A DNA stretch of 64,000 bases from JBEICQ01 sp046297395 (GCA_046297395.1 JBKCNM010000105.1:1-64000), one strand, 5' to 3'; positions 17,183-26,642 are shown, counted from the stretch's first letter. Numbers and translations are program-made. Notes: generated from the sequence alone by a model not told the origin.

Positions 17183-18187
17183 TCAGTGAGTGGTTTTTAG
17201 AAATCCTGAATGATACACATGCTTTTGATTGGCAAATTCGAGAAAGTAATAACCATCTGAAAGTTCGTTGATATCTATGCCTACCGATATACTTCTTAAG
17301 GTGTTTAGCACTAGCGATTTTACCAATACTCCCCAGGAAGTATAAATGCTCAGTGAACCTGCATCTGCCTTTTCATTTTCCGGCAATGAGATAAAAATTT
17401 GATGACTTACCGGATTGGGAAACACCTTTAGTGAACTTTTTTGTGAATGGTTTTTAATGCCTGAAAAGCCGGGTTGGTTGTGACTACCGGGAGTGAGTAT
17501 ACCATCACCGGAAGGAAAGTTGCTACTCACTTCAAGCGAATCAAACTGCAGGCTTGAAGCCATTCCTGTAAGATCTCCGCAATACCAGGCAGCGCTTGAG
17601 AAAGGAGTGGTGTTGTTGTAAAAGCGAACCGCAGCATCTGGTGTACCGGATAGCTGCGAAAGAATTGCTCCCCCGTATACAATGGCGGATGGATTGCCAT
17701 TTGTCCATCCCACTGCATCCATCATGATAGCTCCGGGAGGCAATTCCAATGTACCATCATTCGTAGTGTCATAATCTGTACCAACCACAAAAGGTACGGG
17801 ACTAAAAAATACTGCAAAGGTGTTGCTTCCATTTTCGATGATGCCACCGGGAATGCCGAAAAGAAGTGTATCCTGAAAAATACAATCATCCGGAATACCC
17901 TGATAGCCCAGAGAAGTTGCAAACAGCATGATTCCTGAACTACCCAGGGTTTTGTTATTGATTCTAAAAACCCTGTCGAGCACTCCCGGATTGCTTGAAT
18001 CACCCTCAATGATGCATACATAAATATTGTTGAGCGTTGCATTGGGCGTACCCCTGATTTCTATAAACTCATAGGGATCATCATTGCCGGGTGCATTTAC
18101 TTTCAATTCATTGATCAACACCTGTGCAGGCAACTGTGTGGTTAAAAAAAATGCAAGGATAAAAATTGTGCGTAAGGTTTTTTTCAT
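17183..18187 (-). CDS. secreted lamin-tail-like protein with type A T9SS sorting domain
   Basis: The 334-residue product has a signal peptide (MKKTLRTIFILAFFLTTQLPA), then a lamin-tail-like domain beginning LINELKVNAPGNDDPYEFIE, and a C-terminal domain of about 80 residues starting LKVFPNPVSHQIFIS and ending with YYFLEF and a short Lys-containing tail, the usual type A sorting signal for type IX secretion. It is therefore expected on the surface or outside the cell. Its ATG overlaps the stop of the 1000-aa CotH protein by 4 bases, so the two secreted proteins are translationally coupled. No catalytic motif was recognised. Confidence 0.88.
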   Translation of the reverse strand: MKKTLRTIFILAFFLTTQLPAQVLINELKVNAPGNDDPYEFIEIRGTPNATLNNIYVCIIEGDSSNPGVLDRVFRINNKTLGSSGIMLFATSLGYQGIPDDCIFQDTLLFGIPGGIIENGSNTFAVFFSPVPFVVGTDYDTTNDGTLELPPGAIMMDAVGWTNGNPSAIVYGGAILSQLSGTPDAAVRFYNNTTPFSSAAWYCGDLTGMASSLQFDSLEVSSNFPSGDGILTPGSHNQPGFSGIKNHSQKSSLKVFPNPVSHQIFISLPENEKADAGSLSIYTSWGVLVKSLVLNTLRSISVGIDINELSDGYYFLEFANQKHVYHSGFLKTTH

Positions 18188-21186
18188 CGGAGAATTGTGA
18201 TGTATCCTGTTAACAAGCGATTGCCGCCATTTTCTTCAGTAAATTCAATGTAGTAGGCGTACACGCCTGTAGGCAAGGCCAAGCCTTTGCTATTGCCATC
18301 CCATAAAGCTGTGCGGATATCGTCATTGGTGTAGACAGGAAAACCCCATCTGTCGAACACTTCAATCCTCCCGCCAAGCACTGTTTCGGAGCATGCTATA
18401 CCGAAATAATCATTGATCCCATCTCCATTCGGGCTAAAACTGTTGGGTACAAAAAGAGCAGGATCGAACACTTCCCTTTTGTAACATTGCAAGACAATGG
18501 TATCATTTTTTATGATATTAAAACTGACGGTTTCATGCATACTGTCAGGAAGCAAATCATGGTGGCGGGAAAACCATCTTTCAAAAAGGTATTTGTTTCC
18601 CAAGCTTTCATAATCCAATGTAACAGGTTCTCCTAAAGTGAAGTCCTGTTGAAAAAGATTGTTTGTGAGTGAAGCACCGTTTAATTTGATGGCACAAGCT
18701 CCGGGCGGGTTGGAGAGAAGTGTTAACAGTGGCCTGAACACCGGTAGAAACTCAACGAATATGGTATCTCGGTGATTCACCTGAAAGGCAACATCCGGAA
18801 GTGTATCGGAAGGAGCAAGTGTATGATGAGAGGCGGAATAACGATAAAAGAAATAGCCCGTATTGGCAAGTGCAGAAATAGCTACCGGCATGCCCGGAAA
18901 ATAATTGAGCGTAAATGGGGGATTAGGATAGGAGATTCCATTGATAAATATATTACCTGAGCCGGGAGGCTGAACGATGTAGGTAATATCATGGGTAATG
19001 ATTTCTTCAAAATGAGCCACAATGGAATCAACTGTATCAATAAGAAATTCCGTAGCACTGCTTAATGTGTCCGGCAGGAGCGTATGATGAACCGTTTCCC
19101 AATAGGCAAAGGTGTATCCTGTTGATGGGGTAGCCAAAAGATTGCCATTTACATTTCCAAAATAAGAACCCGTATCAGGGTAATTCGCAAATGTTTGTTG
19201 GTTAAAGGCAATGGTACCTGCCCCGGGAGGATCTACATCAAAAACAATCCTATGTCTTCCGCTCACATCATAACAATCCACTATACCACTGTCAATCACA
19301 TTGCAGCGCCCTTGTATTTGACTCCTTAAATAATTAAGATTGCTTTGCCAGCCTGACATGCTTCCTCCCCATCTGTTGATTTGAGCAGGCATTTCAGGTA
19401 AGAGTGTGGCAACAATGCTATCCAAATGAGCAAGCACATATTCGCAATCAAGGTATGAATTGAGCATTTCTGACCAACGATTGGCAAATCGCATCTTAAA
19501 ATCAGGATTCGCCATGAGGCGGCCAAACATATCAAGATGACCCATATTGGGGCCGGCATTCTGAAAATTGTTGTTTAAATCGCAGGGATTTGCCTGAAAA
19601 CCTGTGGTAGGCCAACCTGAGAAATTTTGTCCAAGATCAAAGGTGTTGTCCATGTCCCACAAAGCATATCTCCATTTTACATGAGGAGAACCCGTGCCTC
19701 TCCACCACATGGTGTTCCAGTTGATCCAGTCGCTGTTCACAGAAAAAGTATTGATGATCATGTAATCAATCACACTGGAAATATCAATACGGTTACACAC
19801 ACTCTGGTAATTGGCATTCACCGAAAGGTCATTATTCATCATGTAGTTATACAGATCTACCCAATCGGCATCGCTTCCGTATCGAATGGTCAATCCTCCC
19901 CAGTAACTCAAAAAATCCAAATCCTCTTCCGTCTGGTTGTGATAATACTCAGTATAATCAGGATCATTCACCTTTTCTCTGATTTCATATAATCCCCAAT
20001 ACTGACCATTGATATACAACACACAACTTTCGGCACTTCTTAAATCCACATTCATATGTGCCTTTTGTGCAAGCGTTTGAATGAACATATCCCGCAGGTG
20101 ACAACCCATTGGTGGACCAAAAGGATAATTGTCGGAAGCCCCGGCCTTGAGCATGATGCGCTGAAACTCCTGCCTTGGTTTGGTATGAAAAATTGGATAG
20201 TCTATCTCTTCATCATAGCCGTACTGATCTCTTACCACAAAATCAATTCCTTTTTGGGGATAAGCCCAAGAATCATTTCCATGAGGATCTACTTCCCCAT
20301 AACTCTCAAACCTGAGCACCTTGTTTACATCATAATATTCGAGAGAGGAAAGGATTTCAAACATACTGTTTGAAAACAGATTATCGTAATTATCAGAGCC
20401 AACGGAAATCACGGGAAGGCTATGATTCACATTGATAAAATAAGTGTTGGTTTCAATGAAGCCATCCAGGTAGTCAGGAGAGTTGCTGAAGCACCTTGAC
20501 CGAATCATGGTGGTATTATTTACGCTTATGGGGGTGCTAAAAACGGGAGAGTTGGAAACAGGCTCTTTTCCATCCAGGGTATACCTGATGGTTGAAGATA
20601 GAATTGAACCTTGTAATGAAATCGTTTGAGGAGTGGTGTAAAATCCAGCCGGATGAGAGAACAAGGGCCGTGGGATATAATCCACAAAGCCAGGATTATT
20701 GGCTGCACCGGGAGTGGGAATACTAAATACCCCGAGTGTTTGTGCGGTGATGTTTCGCCGTCCCCTTGAATGTCCTGATTGAGTGGGTTGAATACTGAGT
20801 GAATCCAGGATGTTTCCTGATGGATCTGCGAAGACTATTTCTTCAGAAAAATTACTTTGGGTGAGTTTGAATCCTGTATGATAATTGCTTCCCGACACCA
20901 GATTTTTTCCTGAAGCAAAAAACAGGATGTATCCGTTGGCCGGGATGATTACTCCATTAGGAATTTGCCATTTGGTGGGCTGTGAAGCATTGTCGCTCAG
21001 GTAAAATCCTGTGATGTTTGCAGCCAGCGCAGAGGTATTCCTGAGTTCTATCCAATCCTCGAATTCACCAAAATTATCGGCAAAAGAATTTCTGTTGGCA
21101 CAGGAATACTCGTTGATGATAATCTGGGCATGAAGGATGCAAGGAAGAAAAAAGAAAGAGATGACTAAGCTGTTGATGAAGCGCAT
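18184..21186 (-). CDS. secreted CotH kinase-fold protein with lamin-tail, three 85-aa repeats and type B T9SS domain
   Basis: The 1000-residue product has a signal peptide (1-20), a lamin-tail domain (about 21-155, IIINEYSCANRNSFADN), a chitobiase/HexA C-terminal-like domain (about 178-245, TIRYTLDGKEPV), a CotH domain (about 250-630) with YALWDMDNTFDLG, three repeats at 645-731, 732-817 and 818-900 that share a PPGxG start and an HHxLxP core, and a gliding-type C-terminal domain (about 908-1000) with NSFSPNGDGINDYF and VFDRWG. CotH proteins are atypical kinases in spore coats and fungal invasins; whether this one phosphorylates proteins is unknown. The type B domain predicts secretion through the type IX system. 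Confidence 0.92.
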   Translation of the reverse strand: MRFINSLVISFFFLPCILHAQIIINEYSCANRNSFADNFGEFEDWIELRNTSALAANITGFYLSDNASQPTKWQIPNGVIIPANGYILFFASGKNLVSGSNYHTGFKLTQSNFSEEIVFADPSGNILDSLSIQPTQSGHSRGRRNITAQTLGVFSIPTPGAANNPGFVDYIPRPLFSHPAGFYTTPQTISLQGSILSSTIRYTLDGKEPVSNSPVFSTPISVNNTTMIRSRCFSNSPDYLDGFIETNTYFINVNHSLPVISVGSDNYDNLFSNSMFEILSSLEYYDVNKVLRFESYGEVDPHGNDSWAYPQKGIDFVVRDQYGYDEEIDYPIFHTKPRQEFQRIMLKAGASDNYPFGPPMGCHLRDMFIQTLAQKAHMNVDLRSAESCVLYINGQYWGLYEIREKVNDPDYTEYYHNQTEEDLDFLSYWGGLTIRYGSDADWVDLYNYMMNNDLSVNANYQSVCNRIDISSVIDYMIINTFSVNSDWINWNTMWWRGTGSPHVKWRYALWDMDNTFDLGQNFSGWPTTGFQANPCDLNNNFQNAGPNMGHLDMFGRLMANPDFKMRFANRWSEMLNSYLDCEYVLAHLDSIVATLLPEMPAQINRWGGSMSGWQSNLNYLRSQIQGRCNVIDSGIVDCYDVSGRHRIVFDVDPPGAGTIAFNQQTFANYPDTGSYFGNVNGNLLATPSTGYTFAYWETVHHTLLPDTLSSATEFLIDTVDSIVAHFEEIITHDITYIVQPPGSGNIFINGISYPNPPFTLNYFPGMPVAISALANTGYFFYRYSASHHTLAPSDTLPDVAFQVNHRDTIFVEFLPVFRPLLTLLSNPPGACAIKLNGASLTNNLFQQDFTLGEPVTLDYESLGNKYLFERWFSRHHDLLPDSMHETVSFNIIKNDTIVLQCYKREVFDPALFVPNSFSPNGDGINDYFGIACSETVLGGRIEVFDRWGFPVYTNDDIRTALWDGNSKGLALPTGVYAYYIEFTEENGGNRLLTGYITILR
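18487..19254 (-). repeat. three tandem ~85-residue protein repeats in the CotH gene
   Basis: Residues 645-731, 732-817 and 818-900 each follow the pattern PPGxGxIxxNG, a turn, G(Y/K)xFxxW or equivalent, HH(T/D)LxPD, and a closing D(S/T)I strand. They resemble divergent bacterial repeat domains used as stalks between catalytic and sorting domains. Confidence 0.75.
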
Positions 21187-21200
21187 CGTGATAACCCTTT

Positions 21201-21208
21201 CAAATGTA
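21201..21208 (-). promoter_or_regulatory. predicted -7 promoter element for the CotH operon (TACATTTG)
   Basis: Exact TAnnTTTG match on the minus strand, 14 bases before the ATG at 21186. Confidence 0.5.
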
Positions 21209-21321
21209 CTTATTTAAACACAGATGGTAAAAGAAAAAACACAATCAATCAGGACCTTGCAAAGGCCTCTAAAAAATACAATTCAGCGGCAATCATTCTA
21301 TGACTCAAAGAGCTGCCTCTC

Positions 21322-23076
21322 TCAGGCAATTTCTTTGCTTCTCTCACCTATCTGCTGACGCCACATGGCATAATACAATCCCTTTTCTGCAAGCAGTTGT
21401 TCATGTGTGCCCTGTTCGGCTACTTTCCCTTTTTCGAGCACAACAATATTCCCTGCATGCATAATGGTGGAGAGACGGTGTGCAATCAGGATGGTAATGT
21501 GAGATCCGGCGGATGAAATATGGCGGATGGTGTTGCTGATTTCTTGCTCAGTAAGTGAATCGAGGGCTGAGGTAGCTTCATCAAACACGAGTAAGTCGGG
21601 TTTTCTCAGCAAGGCACGGGCAATACTCAGTCGTTGCTTTTCGCCACCGGATACTTTTACGCCCCCTTCGCCGATGGTTGTATCCAATCCCTTTTCTGCT
21701 CTTTGCATAAGCGACTGACATGCCGACATCTCTAACACCCTGCGGCATTCGTCATCACTTGCGCCGGGTTTAACAAAGGTGAGATTTTCCCTAATGGTTC
21801 CGCTGAAGAGCTGGGTATCCTGGGTAACAAAGCCTATCAATTCCCTGAATTTACCAAAATCGATTTCTTTTCCGCTTCTGCCATTGTAGTGAATTTCTCC
21901 CTCCATGGGTTGATACAAACCCACCAGCAGCTTCACAAGGGTAGTTTTGCCACTGCCGCTTGGTCCAACAAAGGCGATTGTTTCTCCTTTCTTTACCGAG
22001 AACGATACCTCTTTTAATGCATATTGATTGCCTTGCTGATGCCTGAATGAAACATTTTTAAAAGCGAGGGATTCAACAGATTGGATGTGTACAGGATTTA
22101 CTGGTCTTGTTTCTTTAGGTGTATTCAGGATATTGGTGAAATTCTGAAGTGATACCTCTGTTTCCCTGTAAATATTGATGATGTTTCCAAGTTCCTGCAG
22201 GGGACCAAAAATGAAGAATGAATAAATCTGCAAAGAGAACAATTGACCCAAGGTAAGCTTGTCTCTAAAGATGAGATACAAGAGGACAAAAAGAATGCTG
22301 CTTCTCAACAGATTGACAAATGTTCCCTGAAGAAAACTCAGGCTCCTGATGAACCTGACTTTTTTCAATTCTAACTGCAGAATTTTTCCGGTGGTGGCAT
22401 TCAGTCGCTCTATTTCCTGCTCTGCCAAACCCAGGCTCTTCACCAACTCTATATTCCTGAGAGATTCAGTGGTAGAGCCTGCCAGAGAGGTAGTTTGTGC
22501 CACAATGGTTTTTTGTATCACTTTTATCTTCCTGCTCAGAAAACTGCTCATGAGACCCAGCAAGGGAATGGATGCAAAATAAATGGGGGCAATGAGCCAG
22601 TGGATGCTAAAGGCATAAACCATCACAAAGATGACTCCTACAAGGGATGTAAAAACAACATTGACAAAGGCCGCAATCAACTTTTCAACATCAGCTCTCA
22701 CTTTTTGAAGGATACCGAGAGTTTCGCCGCTTCTTTGGTCTTCAAACTGTTGATAAGGCAACTCCAAACTATGCTTGAGCCCGTCTGTGTAAATGCGTGC
22801 TCCCAGTCTTTGTGTAATTACACTTAAAAAATAGTCCTGAAAATTCTTTGCGATTCTCGAGACCATGGCCGCGCCCATCGATAGCAGAATCAGACAACCC
22901 ACCCCATAAATAAATTCCTGGGAAGAATGTTTTTTTGGAGCAAATGCATATTCATCTACCACCCTCCTGAAGAGGTATGGATCAAGCAAGGAGAAGATTT
23001 GGTTAATGGCCGCCAGACTGAGCGCAAGGAGGATAAGCTTCCAATAGTTTCGCAGGTATTGTAGTAGTAATTGCAT
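21322..23076 (-). CDS. MsbA-like ABC exporter (fused permease and ATPase)
   Basis: The 584-residue product (start at 23076) has an N-terminal six-helix membrane domain (about 10-310) and a C-terminal nucleotide-binding domain with Walker A GPSGSGKTT, signature VSGGEKQR and Walker B LLVFDEATSALD. It is a homodimer-type exporter of lipids or drugs; MsbA flips lipid A core. The ATG at 23109 is eleven codons upstream but lies before a perfect -7 element, so 23076 is preferred. It is downstream of the NUDIX gene in the same direction with its own promoter in the 51-base gap. Confidence 0.93.
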   Translation of the reverse strand: MQLLLQYLRNYWKLILLALSLAAINQIFSLLDPYLFRRVVDEYAFAPKKHSSQEFIYGVGCLILLSMGAAMVSRIAKNFQDYFLSVITQRLGARIYTDGLKHSLELPYQQFEDQRSGETLGILQKVRADVEKLIAAFVNVVFTSLVGVIFVMVYAFSIHWLIAPIYFASIPLLGLMSSFLSRKIKVIQKTIVAQTTSLAGSTTESLRNIELVKSLGLAEQEIERLNATTGKILQLELKKVRFIRSLSFLQGTFVNLLRSSILFVLLYLIFRDKLTLGQLFSLQIYSFFIFGPLQELGNIINIYRETEVSLQNFTNILNTPKETRPVNPVHIQSVESLAFKNVSFRHQQGNQYALKEVSFSVKKGETIAFVGPSGSGKTTLVKLLVGLYQPMEGEIHYNGRSGKEIDFGKFRELIGFVTQDTQLFSGTIRENLTFVKPGASDDECRRVLEMSACQSLMQRAEKGLDTTIGEGGVKVSGGEKQRLSIARALLRKPDLLVFDEATSALDSLTEQEISNTIRHISSAGSHITILIAHRLSTIMHAGNIVVLEKGKVAEQGTHEQLLAEKGLYYAMWRQQIGERSKEIA

Positions 23077-23092
23077 AGGGATTTGGCGGGCG

Positions 23093-23100
23093 CAAAGGTA
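23093..23100 (-). promoter_or_regulatory. predicted -7 promoter element for the ABC exporter (TACCTTTG)
   Basis: Exact TAnnTTTG match on the minus strand, 16 bases before the ATG at 23076 and downstream of the alternative ATG at 23109; it decides the start. Confidence 0.55.
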
Positions 23101-23127
23101 AGCAAACACGGATACCCCGAAAATCGT

Positions 23128-23757
23128 TTATTTATTCCCCCAAATTTGGGCAAATTCGCTGAGCATCATGGCAGTTGCACCCCAAACAGGATAGCCTTCC
23201 AACATGTATGCCGGCACGGTGATTTCATGATGCTCAGCAACCTTCACTTTTGCATCCTGCTTTGTTTCTTTTTGTAAGAGTGCATCTGCCGGAGCTTTTA
23301 AGATTTCCTGCACCTCTCTGGGATCAGGGTTGAATGGAGGTGTATGATCTACAAAACCTACAAAGGGATACACCAAAAAATTACTCGGAGGAATATAAAG
23401 TGGAGTAAGTTCTCCAAGCAGCGTAATAGAATCGGGATGCACTCCGGTTTCTTCATGCGTTTCGCGGAGTGCTGCCTTATGCATGGCTTCACCGGGCTTG
23501 GGTTTGCCACCCGGAAAACTAATCTGTCCGCTGTGGGTTCCGGCATATTCGTTTCTCCTGATTAGCACAAAAAGTGTTTGCAGGTCTGCATCCGGAAACA
23601 AAAGCAAAAGTGTACAACCCGTTCGGGCATCATCCGGAATTACATTCTCCCTGAGTTGTTCCAAACGATGATAGGGAGCCATCGGCAACTGATGCGCTCT
23701 GCCCGGCAATGGTTTTGTCAGAATTTTTTGAAGGGAAGTAACATCCCGGTAAAACAT
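23128..23757 (-). CDS. NUDIX hydrolase, CoA pyrophosphatase type
   Basis: The 209-residue product carries a full NUDIX box, GGKPKPGE followed by the RETHEETG core, giving the Mg-binding GX5EX7REUXEEXGU pattern. The N-terminal LPGRAHQLPMAPYHR followed by a SGQISFPGG strand is the UPF0035/CoA pyrophosphatase (NudL) arrangement, so hydrolysis of CoA or acyl-CoA to phosphopantetheine and 3',5'-ADP is likely. Length fits. The -7 element sits only 4 bases before the ATG, so its mRNA may be leaderless. It is divergent from ubiA. Confidence 0.93.
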   Translation of the reverse strand: MFYRDVTSLQKILTKPLPGRAHQLPMAPYHRLEQLRENVIPDDARTGCTLLLLFPDADLQTLFVLIRRNEYAGTHSGQISFPGGKPKPGEAMHKAALRETHEETGVHPDSITLLGELTPLYIPPSNFLVYPFVGFVDHTPPFNPDPREVQEILKAPADALLQKETKQDAKVKVAEHHEITVPAYMLEGYPVWGATAMMLSEFAQIWGNK

Positions 23758-23761
23758 TTTT

Positions 23762-23769
23762 CAAAAGTA
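23762..23769 (-). promoter_or_regulatory. predicted -7 promoter element for the NUDIX gene (TACTTTTG)
   Basis: Exact TAnnTTTG match on the minus strand ending 4 bases before the ATG at 23757, which would give a leaderless or nearly leaderless transcript. Confidence 0.45.
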
Positions 23770-23817
23770 TTAAAACTAAGTGTAAACCATTTTCAGTTAT
23801 CATTGTTGTCTCCTGAG

Positions 23818-24684
23818 ATGTTAGGTCAGTTAAAAAATTACTTATCACTTATTAAGTTCAGCCACACCATTTTTGCCCTGCCTTTTGCCTTGGTCGGATG
23901 CTTATTGGCTGTCCGAGATGAGCATTTACCCTTGCAATGGTCATTGTTGGTAAAGGTTATTCTTTGTATGGTTTTCGCCAGAAGCGCCGCCATGGCTTTC
24001 AATCGCTACGCAGACAGGGAGTTTGACAAAAAAAACCCCAGGACATTCGTTCGTGAAATTCCCTCCGGCATCATCTCTCCCCAATCGGCCATGGCATTTG
24101 TCATTTTCAATTGCCTCGCATTCATGGCATGCGCCTGGAGCATCAACATGGTTTGCTTTGTCCTTTCGCCGCTGGCTCTTGCTGTAATTTTGGGTTACAG
24201 TTATACCAAGCGCTTCACGCCTCTTTGTCATTTGGTACTTGGTTTGGGCCTGGCGTTGGCACCCATTGGCGCGTACCTTGCCATCGCGGGTCACTTTGCC
24301 CTTGCTCCCCTGCTCATGGCTTCCTGTGTGTTGTTTTGGGTGGCGGGATTCGACATCATTTATGCCTTGCAGGACATTGACTTTGACAAAAGTCAGCAGC
24401 TGCTTTCGATACCGGTATTGTTGGGAAAGAAAAAAGCGCTGGCACTTGCCCGCGTCCTGCATGTTGGAGCATGTCTCTTTTTGTTTGCCAATGCGATGAT
24501 TCATCCCTATGCATGGCTGAATTGGTTGGGAACAGGCATTTTTTCTTCACTTGTCATCTATCAGCATAGCCTGGTGAGCGAGACAGATCTCAGCAAAGTA
24601 AATCTCGCCTTTTTTACAACCAACGGTTTGGCAAGTCTTGCCTACGCTCTTTTTTTTGCAGCGGATCAGTATTTCATCCGGTAG
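23818..24684 (+). CDS. ubiA: UbiA-family prenyltransferase (4-hydroxybenzoate or menaquinone-precursor type)
   Basis: The 288-residue membrane protein has the UbiA first Asp-rich motif NRYADREFDKKNPRT (62-76) and the second motif in ALQDIDFDKSQQ, with about nine helices. The start at 23818 removes an 80-residue upstream extension that overlaps the divergent NUDIX gene and is not family-like. UbiA enzymes attach a polyprenyl chain to 4-hydroxybenzoate. Bacteroidota make menaquinone, so a role as the MqnP-type enzyme of the futalosine route is possible, but no mqn gene is adjacent to test this. Confidence 0.9.
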   Translation: MLGQLKNYLSLIKFSHTIFALPFALVGCLLAVRDEHLPLQWSLLVKVILCMVFARSAAMAFNRYADREFDKKNPRTFVREIPSGIISPQSAMAFVIFNCLAFMACAWSINMVCFVLSPLALAVILGYSYTKRFTPLCHLVLGLGLALAPIGAYLAIAGHFALAPLLMASCVLFWVAGFDIIYALQDIDFDKSQQLLSIPVLLGKKKALALARVLHVGACLFLFANAMIHPYAWLNWLGTGIFSSLVIYQHSLVSETDLSKVNLAFFTTNGLASLAYALFFAADQYFIR

Positions 24685-24714
24685 CTCTTATTTTCCTTTA
24701 AAAAGCCAAAGCAT

Positions 24715-24746
24715 TTTGCAGTTTCAAGGGCTATTCTCTACATTCA
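24715..24746 (+). promoter_or_regulatory. possible promoter for acyl-CoA dehydrogenase
   Basis: TTTG (24715-24718), 20 bases, TACATTCA (24739-24746; 6 of 8 to TAnnTTTG). Spacing is right but the -7 element is imperfect. Confidence 0.3.
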
Positions 24747-24761
24747 CCAAAAAAAAAGTAT

Positions 24762-26540
24762 ATGTCAACTCCCATCAAAGGCGGAGAATTTCTAATCCGT
24801 GAATCGTCTTGTGAATCAGTATTTACTCCTGAAGACTGGAATGAAGAGCAACTCATGATTGCACAAACCTGCCGCGAATTCTTGGAGCAGGAAGTATTTC
24901 CCAGACTAAATGAAATTGATGCCCAGAAAGAAGGCCTGATGCAGGAATTGCTCGACAAGGCAGGGGAACTGGGCTTACTCGGAATTTCTATTCCGGAAGA
25001 ATATGGTGGTTTCGGTAAAAACTTTGTCACCAGTATGCTCACAACTGAAGTATTGGGTGCGGGCCATTCATTTGCAGTTGCCATTGCTGCACATACGGGG
25101 ATTGGTACTCTTCCAATCTTGCTCTACGGAAATGAAGCACAAAAACAGAAGTACATCACAAAACTGGCTAGCGGCGAATGGAAAGGATGTTATTGCCTTA
25201 CTGAGCCGGGTGCAGGTTCGGATGCCAATAGTGGAAAAACCCGTGCCGTACTTTCTGCCGACGGAAAACATTATGTACTCAATGGACAAAAAATGTGGAT
25301 TACCAACGGTGGCTTTGCTGATGTGCTTACCGTTTTTGCAAAAATTGACAATGATGAAAACCTGAGTGCTTTTGTTGTGGAGAGAGGTTATGAAGGCATC
25401 ACTTTCAATGCGGAGGAACATAAAATGGGAATCAAAGGAAGCAGCACCCGCCAGATTTTTTTCAACGATGTAAAAGTTCCTGTGGAGAACCTGCTTTCAG
25501 AGCGTCAGAATGGTTTTAAGATTGCAGTAAACATCCTAAATCTGGGCAGGATTAAACTTGCCGGTGCTGCACTGGGAGGGGCCAAGCGCGCCATCAACCA
25601 GTCCATTCAATATGCGACAGAGCGACAACAATTTGGCAGACCGATTTCCAAATATGGTGCCATTCAACATAAACTGGCAGAGCAGGCCATCCGCGTTTTT
25701 GCCTGCGAAAGTGCCACCTATCGTTGCAGCCAAAACATTGATGATGCCATAGAAGCCTTGACCAAGGAAGGAATGGAACCCTCCAAAGCCAAATTGAAAG
25801 GAGTGGAACAATTTGCTGCTGAAGCAGCCATTCTCAAAGTACATGGATCTGAAGTCCTTGATTTTGTTGTTGATGAAGGAGTGCAGATATATGGAGGAAT
25901 GGGTTATAGTGCAGAGGCGCCCATGGACAGAGCTTACCGTGATGCAAGAATCAACCGGATTTTTGAAGGCACCAATGAAATCAATCGAATGCTTACGGTG
26001 GATATGCTGCTGAAAAGAGCCATGAAAGGAGAACTTGACCTGATGGGACCTGCACAGAAAGTAGCTGCTGAACTGATGAATATTCCGGAGTTCGGCGACA
26101 TGGAAACCAACCTGATAACAAGTGCCAAAAATACCCTCTCAGGATTTAAAAAAGCTGTGCTGATGGTGGCAGGTGCTGCTGTGCAAAAATTAATGACTAC
26201 ACTGGCCAAGGAACAGGAAGTGCTCATGAATATTGCCGATATGATTATTGATGTGTATGTAGCCGAAAGCCTGATGCTGCGTGTAGAGAAAATGCACAAA
26301 TCAGGAAAGGCTACTTCCGGCTCGGTTTATGATGGCATTCTTCGTGTTTTTATAAATGATGCCGCAGTGCGCATACATACTGCAGGACGCGAAGCAGTAT
26401 GTAGCTTTTCTGAAGGTGACGAACTGAGAATGCTTTTAATGGGCCTCAAAAGATTTACAAAAACTGAACCTGTAAACACCAAAAATCTGCGAAGAGAGAT
26501 TGCCTCCAAACTAATCAGCGAAAATGCATACAATTTGTAA
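24762..26540 (+). CDS. acyl-CoA dehydrogenase family protein, long form
   Basis: The 592-residue flavoprotein catalyses alpha,beta-dehydrogenation of acyl-CoA in fatty-acid beta-oxidation. The middle beta domain shows CYCLTEPGAGSDA and WITNGG, which bind FAD and substrate; RQQFGRPIS and YGGMGY follow in the C-terminal helical domain, with FEGTNEINR carrying the position of the catalytic Glu. The roughly 180-residue C-terminal extension places it with VLCAD-like long enzymes, a form often encoded with thiolase and hydroxyacyl-CoA dehydrogenase in Bacteroidota. Neither partner is adjacent here. Confidence 0.95.
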   Translation: MSTPIKGGEFLIRESSCESVFTPEDWNEEQLMIAQTCREFLEQEVFPRLNEIDAQKEGLMQELLDKAGELGLLGISIPEEYGGFGKNFVTSMLTTEVLGAGHSFAVAIAAHTGIGTLPILLYGNEAQKQKYITKLASGEWKGCYCLTEPGAGSDANSGKTRAVLSADGKHYVLNGQKMWITNGGFADVLTVFAKIDNDENLSAFVVERGYEGITFNAEEHKMGIKGSSTRQIFFNDVKVPVENLLSERQNGFKIAVNILNLGRIKLAGAALGGAKRAINQSIQYATERQQFGRPISKYGAIQHKLAEQAIRVFACESATYRCSQNIDDAIEALTKEGMEPSKAKLKGVEQFAAEAAILKVHGSEVLDFVVDEGVQIYGGMGYSAEAPMDRAYRDARINRIFEGTNEINRMLTVDMLLKRAMKGELDLMGPAQKVAAELMNIPEFGDMETNLITSAKNTLSGFKKAVLMVAGAAVQKLMTTLAKEQEVLMNIADMIIDVYVAESLMLRVEKMHKSGKATSGSVYDGILRVFINDAAVRIHTAGREAVCSFSEGDELRMLLMGLKRFTKTEPVNTKNLRREIASKLISENAYNL

Positions 26541-26642
26541 AGCATTTCAAACTTCCTGAAGATGCATTTTTTCAGGCTTCCTATCAATGGCCTTGCTTGA
26601 CTTTCTTGACAGATGTTTTGCATTCTAAAACGCTAAAAAAAC

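Noticed and set aside
23941..24504. 187-codon minus-strand frame opposite ubiA
   Set aside because: Antisense to the membrane-protein gene ubiA; charged, Gln-rich translation typical of a shadow.
26554..26575. 6-bp hairpin (CCTGAA/TTCAGG) after the acyl-CoA dehydrogenase
   Set aside because: Stem too short and no T-run behind it to call a terminator.
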